DNA of 64,000 nucleotides from Polytrichum commune (lineage: Eukaryota > Streptophyta > Polytrichopsida > Polytrichales > Polytrichaceae). The stretch is from contig OX485804.1 in assembly GCA_950295325.1 (NCBI GenBank), positions 42,842,001-42,906,000 on the forward strand. Reading direction: 5' to 3'. The position numbers were made by a program, and so were the translations under genes. Positions within the stretch are counted from its first letter, which is position 1, and every line of letters begins with the position of its first letter. The notes under the pieces are model-generated. The model was not told the DNA's origin and made no database searches. It worked only from the letters and a program-made list of their open reading frames with translations. Positions 57,697-64,000 of the stretch are shown piece by piece.

Positions 57697-58669
57697 TGTC
57701 GCGCACCTCTCCATGAGGAGTGCCCGAAACACCATGGGCACAAGGGGGACCCCGGAGTGACACCCGGGACTTGTGGCGCCGTTGGTGAGAGGGCCCAAGT
57801 GATCCTAGTGTGGGTGAGGGCCCCGGGCGTTGGGAACGCCTCCCACCCACGGAGACTAGGAGGCATGAGGGTAAGGCCATGAGCTATGCGTAGCTCATGG
57901 CGTGGTGATTCTAGAATGCTCAAGATCACCTCAATCGGAGGTGTGAGCTAGGAGTTATGGCCATTTGAGGGGGGCGCTGTCCCGGGACAGCGCCCTGGTG
58001 CAGCAGTGCCTGGGAGTGATTCCCGGGACTGCCAAGGTTCAAACAGGCATAACTTCCTCAAGACTTGCTCAAATGGGGCAAGTGAGGAGTCCATCGGCAT
58101 CTACGTGAAGCGTAGATGAAGATGGAGTGGTCGCGTGTAAGCATCAGACATCGTACAAGGAAGTTATGATGGTCTGAAGCTGCTGGGGGGTTCTAGGCCC
58201 AGCGGCTAAGGGAAAGTGTCCACTTGGCCCCAACTCTTGGTAGAGAGACAAGAGGTTGGTTGACGGTGGGGTAGGGGCCCCGCGTAGAGTCCTAGAGGCT
58301 TATATGGGTGAGGTGGTGTGGCCTCACCCACCCGAGGCCGAACGGCAAGGCCTCCATGGGCTTTGGCCTATTGTGAGGCCATAGTTGCCTAGTATGGTTC
58401 GGGTTGTTGTAGTGTTGCTCCGGCAATGCGATGATCAACATAGGATTGGACTTCCATGAATGGAAGTCCACATTGGGGAAATGGGTTACCGATTAAGGGG
58501 TGAGTCCCGAAAGCAAAGTAGGAGGGTTGGTTCCCTCCTATGAACTATTGGTCCGGGGTAAGAGGAGCTATCCATTAGCATGGCGGAATGCGAAGGGTTA
58601 GCGACTCGTAACCTTTGCTAGAATTGAAAATTGGCAAGATTATTAAGGGACCTAGCAAGGGTTGCGACA
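57697..58669 (+). repeat. Third LTR of the tandem array (3' LTR of E4)
   Basis: 973 bp. It differs from the first two LTRs at several sites (for example near 58,128-58,150). The right flank AAGGG has no partner in the left flank of the array. Confidence 0.93.
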
Positions 58670-60648
58670 AAGGGCCCCGAAAACAATGGAATTGGGTACT
58701 CCCTTGGCGGTCAAGTGGTCAAGCCACTTGACCTTACGAGATAGGTGAGTGGGTTTAGAGATGCGTACCTTAGCCGTGGTCCCTCCAATCCTAAATGGAA
58801 GACTTAAGGTTAGTTAATTTACCTCAATTTTCCTCGGTTGATTTGGGCTTGATGTAGGCCGAGCCGCTATCTCCTTCCTTGCTCCACTTTCCGAGCGTCG
58901 ACCTTGCCTCCTTCTTTGTAACTAGTTTGGTAGTAAGCGTACCTTAGTTAACAATTAAAATATAAAGTGTTATTTTGCCCTGTAATTTAATCCTAAGCAT
59001 AATATTTATACTTAGTGCACCAAATTATCTTTCCAATGATCTAAAAATCACTCTAATCGGATAAGAAATGCAAAAGTTATGAGGGTTGGAAGTGTGAGGT
59101 CGATTCAACCGACCCTTCCAACCCACCTATCTACCTTCTAACTTCAAAAATTCATAGCACATTCCTTACTACTTGGATCTAGGCTTTCCTTATACCATTG
59201 GAAAGCTATGAACAAGCTCTAACTAGAAAAAATTATGACATCAGCAGGTTAAGCTAATAGAAATTCAGCGGACTCCTTGTAACACAGCAGTCAATCAAGA
59301 AGGCTTAAACTATGTATCTCGCCTTCAACAATTCATATCTAATTCAAATCTTAGTCAAATCAAACGTTCTATATGACCCTGGAGAGATATTAAAAAGATG
59401 TATTTGATAAAAATATGTGATTAGAAAGGTAAGCCGAAGTGAACCCAGCAGGTCCTCTGTAATGCAGCAGTCAACCAAAAGTTCTCAAACTATGTGTCCC
59501 ATCTTGCACAATTCATATCTAATTCAAATCATGCTCAAATCAAATGTTCTAAGCCATTTTGGAAAGCTACACAAAAGTTCTACTTGGGAAAAATATAATT
59601 TCTTGGAATTAAAATTCCTATTGGGCTCGCAGGTCTGATCCAGCAGCCGCTACCCACAAGACCACCCAGTTTTTTCTACTCCATCTTTGAAAATCCATAA
59701 CTAATTGTCATCTCAACCAAATCACAAATGGGAAACGGCTATGGATAGCTATATGAAATCTCTCTAAGAGAAAAATGATAAGTATCTTGTTCTAGCTTTT
59801 GAACTAAGCCTTCAGGGCATTGGCAGATGAGGTCTATAATGCCTCTACTCAAAACTCTACCATCCAACCTACCTCTACAAAAGAAGGAATAATTTTGTTG
59901 GTGTGTTAATAAACACACAACCTAACTAGGAGAGAGAGAGTAGAGGAGGTTCTCAAGCCTTTCTTTTAGACCATTGAGAATACATGCTAAAGGATTTTTT
60001 CCTAACTACATTGAAGCAGGGCTTCGCCCAAAAACTAGAGAAAGAGAGAGAGCTACAAGGTGGAAGGAGGGGTTTTTAAACCCTCTCACAAAAGGGTTGG
60101 ACCCCTCCTCCACCGGATCCATTTTTCAAACCCTTTCCCGAAATTTTGGCTCGGGGGTTTTCCCGGTTGAGGTTGCCACCCTCTCGCCGAGGTGGCTCCG
60201 ACAAAAAACCTTTAGAAATCTTTCTAATTTTTCCGCCATCGAGTTGGCAAGGGGGCAAGTGGGCAAGTAGCCCCCTTACTCTCTTTCTTTTTTGTCTTCA
60301 AAAGTCTTCAAGCCGATTTTATCTTCTTACCTAAACCACCTCTAATAGTCTTGTGTGCTTCACACTAACTAATAAACTAACACTTGCTTAGCTAGCATTT
60401 ACTAACATTTGCTTAATAGCTAGCATCTACTAATATTTGCATAGCTAGTTGTTTTTACTAGCTAGCACATTTTTTCTACTTTGCTATCTTCTAGCACTAC
60501 TTAGTTTCATTTTGACCTTCCTTCTTCTAGGCTAAATGCTAAATGAACTAATTTTTCCTAAATTCCCTATCAATTCTAACTTTTAATGCTAACATTCTAA
60601 CTAAAAGTGATCCCGCAGAGTGGTGGACCACTCAAAGGGTTCACAGGA
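58670..60648. other. Non-coding, repeat-like segment
   Basis: No gene recognised. GGTCAAGTGGTCAAGCCACTTGACC forms a hairpin at about 58,709-58,733. Two ~190-bp imperfect repeats with AATTCATATCTAATTCAAATC occur at about 59,330 and 59,510, each preceded by a GCAGCAGTCAA block. GA-rich and pyrimidine-rich tracts follow near 59,930-60,290. It may be remains of another LTR element; I could not find its ends. Confidence 0.35.
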
Positions 60649-61510
60649 ACGCCTCCCATCCACGAAGACTAGGAGGCACAAGGGTAAGGCCATGAGCTAT
60701 GCGTAGCTCATGGCGTGGTGATTCTAGAATGCTCAAGAACACCTCAATCCGAGGTGTGAGCTAGGAGTTATGGCCATTTGAGTGGGGCGCTGTCCCGGGA
60801 CAGCGCCCTGCTACAGCAGTGCCTGGGAGTGATTCCCGGGACTGCCAAGGTTCAAACAGGCATAACTTCCTCACCACTTGCCCGAATGGGGCAAGTGAGG
60901 AGTCCATCGGCATCTACGTGAAGCGTAGATGAAGATGGAGTGGTTGGTTGCTGGAATCAGACATCATACAAGGAAGTTATGATGGTCTGAAGCTGCTGGG
61001 GGCTTCTAGGCCCAGCGGCTAAGGGAAAATGTCCACTTGGCCCCAACTCTTGGTAGAGAGACAAGAGGTTGGTTGACGGTGGGGTAGGGGCCCCGCGTAG
61101 AGTCCTAGAGGCTTATATGGGTGAGGTGGTGTGGCCTCACCCACCCGAGGCCGAACGGCACGGCCTCCATGGGCTTTGGCCCATTGTGAGGCCATAGTTG
61201 CCTAGTATGGTTCGGGTTGTTGTAGTGTTGCTCCGGCAACGCGATGATCAACATAAGATTGGACTTCCATGGATGGAAAGTCCACGTCTAAGGATTGGTT
61301 ACCGATAAAAAGGGTTGGTTACCGATGAAAGGGGTGAGTCCCAAAATCAAAGTAGGAGGGTTGGTTCCCCTCCTATGAACTAATGGTCCGGGGTTAGAGG
61401 AGCTAACCATTAGCATGGCGGTATGCGAAGGGTTAATTAGCGACTCGTAACCTTTGCTAGAATTGAAAATTGGCAAGATGGTCAAAGGGGGGCTAGCAAG
61501 GGTTGCGACA
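60649..61510 (+). mobile_element. 5'-truncated solo LTR H
   Basis: Starts within the LTR at GGAACGCCTCCCA (the first ~125 bp are missing) and ends at the normal GTTGCGACA. No target duplication. It carries the duplicated ACCGAT segment also found in the LTR at 12,699-13,690. It is the most diverged LTR in the window. Confidence 0.88.
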
Positions 61511-61757
61511 CCTAGGGTACTCTGAGCGATGGGAATTCAATCCAATACAGTACGAGGTATTGATCGTGGCCCATTTCTCCCTGTCGTTCGAGTTCGCCCA
61601 TATCATACGTGGTTTGGAGGACTACACAATGAACTACTTAATGGTCTAGTCCATCGTGCCTAGGTTTGCGAGGTCATTCTATGTTTAATTTATATGTAGC
61701 ACATGTCAGAAGCTCACAGTGGGTTCATGTCGGTAGGCGCCTGCTGCTACACCCAGT
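61511..61757. other. Spacer upstream of the second FCP1-like module
   Basis: A short open stretch (about 61,513-61,648) may be an exon of the same gene, but I do not recognise it. A splice-acceptor-like ACCCAG precedes the FCP1-like frame at 61,756. Confidence 0.35.
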
Positions 61758-62519
61758 CGAAGGTTCATTGTGGTGTTCGATTTAAACGGCATATTTTGCC
61801 ACTGTTCCCGACGTAACCCGGGTATGGTGACTGTGCCCACTTGGATAACTTACGATAAAGCACCGGACAAACCTCCGGCCTTGGTAGGGCCCAAGGTTGT
61901 CCTACCTAGACTGGGATACAAGGTGTTTTGGTTGCGGATGTCCTCCATGTTCCATGTTTGCATATGGTCATCCATGAAAAAATCCACTGTAGACCTTGTG
62001 GTGGAGTATCTATTTGTCGGGGGCCCAAAACCCGCATTAGTACTTGGCCAAGAGGATTGCACCTTGTTCAAGGACATGTGGAACAATGTCGTCATGAACC
62101 CTTTGAAGCCAGAAGCTCTTTTGTTTTTGAAAAGTTACTCAACAAGTTTTGGTGGCCGCCTATATCCTTCGATTCTGGAAGGATCACAGCTGCACCTTCC
62201 AACACCATTCTAGTAGACGATTGCCCTTACAAATCTGTTTGCAATCCGGACGAGTGTGGTATCTTTCCCAACCCATTCACATCCAATCGGGTGCAAGACG
62301 CAAACATGACAAAGGTCCTCCTTCCTTACTTTCAATCATTGTTCTACTCACCAATGTCCGACGCACGCGACTTTGTGGTCAGCCGTAGGTTTGGGCAACA
62401 ACCTGTACGGCATAACGATGCAGTCAAGGTGGCAGTTTTGAAATCCAACGGGCTTGAAGAAACCGACTCGGAAATTGTAGAAAAGTTGCAAATCGATCGA
62501 ATAGAAGTAGCAAAGAAAT
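61758..62519 (+). pseudogene. Second FCP1-like HAD module, frameshifted
   Basis: Divergent paralogue of exon 5 of the left gene. FIVVFDLNGIFCH (HAD motif I, again DLNG) and HVCIWSSMKKSTVD (motif II region) are in one frame. At the AAAA near 62,130 the frame shifts by one base, consistent with loss of one A. NTILVDDCPYKSVCNP (acidic motif) and the RRFGQQP tail then follow in the second frame to the TAA at 62,519-62,521. The order and spacing fit plant FCP1-like proteins. As in the first copy, a stop is followed almost at once by a donor-like GTAGGA and by further coding-quality exons. Confidence 0.7.
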
Positions 62520-62566
62520 AAGTAGGATTGTATGTCTAGTAACATTGTATTTTATGGTATCTTCAG

Positions 62567-62746
62567 CTTCCTCCTGTTGGGTACACACCATCCAGTTCCA
62601 CGCCATCAGCTTTTGCGTGCCCCACTTCGGGGCTCTCACGCGGTCCAATAGAGGCGAAACAAGTTTCAGAGTCGCACAACCCAATGGAGGTTTCACCAGT
62701 GAAGAACAACTTGCACCATGTGAAATGGACTAATGGATCAACTCTG
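62567..62746 (+). CDS. Downstream exon of the second FCP1-like module
   Basis: 60 codons, phase 0, acceptor CTTCAG ending at 62566 and donor CTG|GTAATT at 62747. Ser/Pro-rich translation, comparable in position and composition to exon 6 of the left gene. Confidence 0.45.
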
Positions 62747-63143
62747 GTAATTTATTATTGTGTCATTTATTGTTTCGACAACGTTATTGTGTAAAGGTTA
62801 TTGTAATATCAAACACACATTTCATTACCAATTCAGGGTCATTAGCATAAGTATACTTGAATCTGTATAAATCCAGACTCGCTTGAAGGTGCATGTGTAC
62901 GCAATTTTGGTTCAGTTGCTACCGCATATGCGAGTTATGAAATCATGATAAGTTGCAAACATATATATGTATGGGTGTATATGTGTATATGTGTATATGT
63001 GTATGGGTGTATATGTGTATATGTGTATGGGTGCATATGTGTATATGTGTATGGATGTATATGTATGCATGAGTGTATATGTATGCACAAGTGTATGTAA
63101 ATTAGTAAGCCAAATAAATGCGTGTCACTTTGTCACCGTGCAG
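62747..63143 (+). other. Intron with TATATGTG-type minisatellite
   Basis: GTAATT to GTGCAG ending at 63143. A (TATATGTG/TATGGGTG)n tract fills about 62,960-63,100. Its overlapping open frame is low-complexity and not a gene. Confidence 0.5.
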
Positions 63144-63242
63144 GGTGTTGATCTCAATATGGAACCTGTGAGCGAAAAATCTCACTCACATGTAAATACC
63201 GAAAAATTAATCGAAAAGGGGTTAATAAGGGTAAAGGGTTAA
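63144..63242 (+). CDS. Terminal exon of the second FCP1-like module
   Basis: 32 codons plus TAA at 63240-63242, phase 0. Charged translation ending in a Lys/Arg-containing stretch, but without the long Lys-rich tail of exon 7 of the left gene. Confidence 0.4.
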   Translation, partial: GVDLNMEPVSEKSHSHVNTEKLIEKGLIRVKG

Positions 63243-63366
63243 TAAGAATAAAAGGAGGGGTCATGACGATGACCGTTATTTATTGAATGATATTTACACG
63301 AATAGCTCAGGAGGATGGGTAAGCGCCGGTCGGTTGGGTACTAATTTCATGCCTAGAATTCACTAG

Positions 63367-63480
63367 CCAAGTCATGTGTAAGACACTAAACGGTCAAACG
63401 AACTCAATGGGAATCGAACCCGGACCGCTTAAGTGTCGTACAACTTCCCTCTCTCAACCAACTGAGGAAACATGACTTGG
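63367..63480 (-). repeat. Hairpin element with tRNA-like promoter boxes (SINE-like)
   Basis: Perfect 11-bp inverted ends CCAAGTCATGT (63,367-63,377) and ACATGACTTGG (63,470-63,480). Inside, GACACTAAACGGTC near 63,382 nearly pairs with GACCGCTTAAGTGTC near 63,423. On the minus strand there is an A-box-like CTCAGTTGGTTGAGAG (about 63,451-63,466) and a B box GGGTTCGATTCCC (63,409-63,421) at tRNA-like spacing. No proper acceptor stem forms, so it is not a functional tRNA gene. It may be a tRNA-derived SINE head or a foldback element. Confidence 0.5.
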
Positions 63481-63559
63481 TGACCACAACCACAACGACT
63501 CACAACTTATACCATAACATGAGCGTGATTACTTGGTAACAATTATGGTGGATTACTTT

Positions 63560-63598
63560 GTCTTATCTATCTATCTATCTATCCATCTATCTATCTAC
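63560..63598. repeat. (TCTA)n microsatellite
   Basis: About nine TCTA units with one TCCA interruption. Confidence 0.9.
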
Positions 63599-64000
63599 GA
63601 GTTTTAATTATCTATGAGGCTAGGGGGAGAGGAAGTCAATGGAAGAAAAAGGAAGTGGGGTTGCAAGAGGGAGAGGCCAAGGGAAAAGGTCTCAACCCGT
63701 TTTTTCCTCGGGCGGCCCGAAAGATGCCGGGCAACCCGGGAAAAAAGGTAGAGGTTGGAGGGGTCTCGGGAGGTAGGAGGTAGAGAGCCTCATTATGCAT
63801 GTAGGAGGTTAGGGGAAGGGAGAGAAGGTGAGAGGGGCGAAGCCCTGCCTCGGTGGGGATTGAGGCAAGAGGTAAGAAGCGGAGTACGGAGGCGCTGCCC
63901 CACCTAGAAGGGCATTGCAGGAAGGTTTTGTTGTTCAATGGCCAAAAGTGGATCAGGTAGGAGTCATGGGTGCGGATGCTAGGACGAGGTGGACGATAAT
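63599..64000. other. Right end of window, no gene called
   Basis: Purine-rich sequence. A 100-codon minus-strand frame (63,636-63,938) is Pro/Leu/Ser-rich and probably spurious. GGGCGAAGCCCTGC near 63,835 is the complement of GCAGGGCTTCGCCC near 60,017, suggesting both belong to one repeat family. Confidence 0.35.

Larger units (their letters stand above)
45496..58669 (+). mobile_element. Tandem LTR-internal-LTR-internal-LTR array (elements E3 and E4)
   Basis: Three LTRs (45,496-46,467; 51,655-52,626; 57,697-58,669) alternate with two full internal regions, each with its own primer site and polypurine tract. The outer flanks differ (CTCCG on the left, AAGGG on the right), so there is no common target duplication. 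The first two LTRs share private variants (GCATGGCAAAATGCG) that the third lacks (GCATGGCGGAATGCG). The simplest reading is recombination between the LTRs of two separate insertions, deleting the DNA between them. Confidence 0.9.

Noticed and set aside
62967-63242. 91-codon frame rich in Tyr/Val/Cys/Met repeats
   Set aside because: Its first two thirds are translation of the TATATGTG minisatellite inside an intron; only the last 33 codons (63,144-63,242) are kept as an exon.
63395-63480. Functional tRNA gene on the minus strand
   Set aside because: A and B boxes are recognisable but no acceptor stem or proper anticodon stem can be formed.

Overview
This is a repeat-rich eukaryotic nuclear window, almost certainly from a land plant. 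The evidence is spliceosomal introns with clean GT..AG ends, a CACTA (En/Spm) transposon with DUF4218 and DUF4216 domains, chromodomain-bearing Ty3/gypsy elements primed by initiator-Met tRNA, and a plant-type FCP1-like phosphatase module. A seed-free plant with a large genome (fern or lycophyte) is my guess, but the sequence does not settle it.

Layout. (1) 1-19,050: AT-rich flank, a GC-rich hairpin block, then one long multi-exon gene (2,753-18,605, with a probable non-coding first exon near 722-1,351). Its exons encode an unrecognised N-terminal region, a ParB-like segment with a GQHS motif, a beta-class DNA-methyltransferase-like fold, an acidic low-complexity linker, an FCP1/NIF-type HAD phosphatase-like domain and a Lys-rich tail. 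It is broken by two nonsense codons, one homopolymer frameshift and three LTR-retroelement insertions in exons (a solo LTR at 3,599-4,571, a complete element at 4,826-11,871 and a solo LTR at 12,699-13,690). The gene is peppered with a 22-26 bp palindrome (TTTGGGTCG, two bases, CGACCCAAA), present in introns 1-4 and inside coding exon 4. (2) 19,580-45,495: a probable CACTA transposon. A TNPD/TNP2 transposase gene (minus strand, 26,778 to 21,770, five exons, no stop seen) and a TNPA/Ptta-like gene (plus strand, 43,583 to 45,495) are transcribed divergently. The region between them carries a complete LTR element (30,165-37,203) and a solo LTR (37,951-38,923). (3) 45,496-58,669: a tandem LTR-internal-LTR-internal-LTR array. 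(4) 58,670-64,000: mostly non-coding repeats, a truncated LTR, a second and divergent copy of the FCP1-like module (61,758-62,519 with downstream exons to 63,242), and a hairpin with a tRNA-like core.

All four internal retroelement regions belong to one chromovirus family. They share the same in-frame stops in pol, the same loss of the reverse-transcriptase catalytic core, and the same tandemly duplicated RT/RNase H segment. Yet the LTR pairs are nearly or fully identical and most target-site duplications are perfect. This points to a recently active, non-autonomous family mobilised in trans. The most novel signals are the plant ParB/methyltransferase/FCP1 gene and the palindrome family that decorates its introns and one exon.
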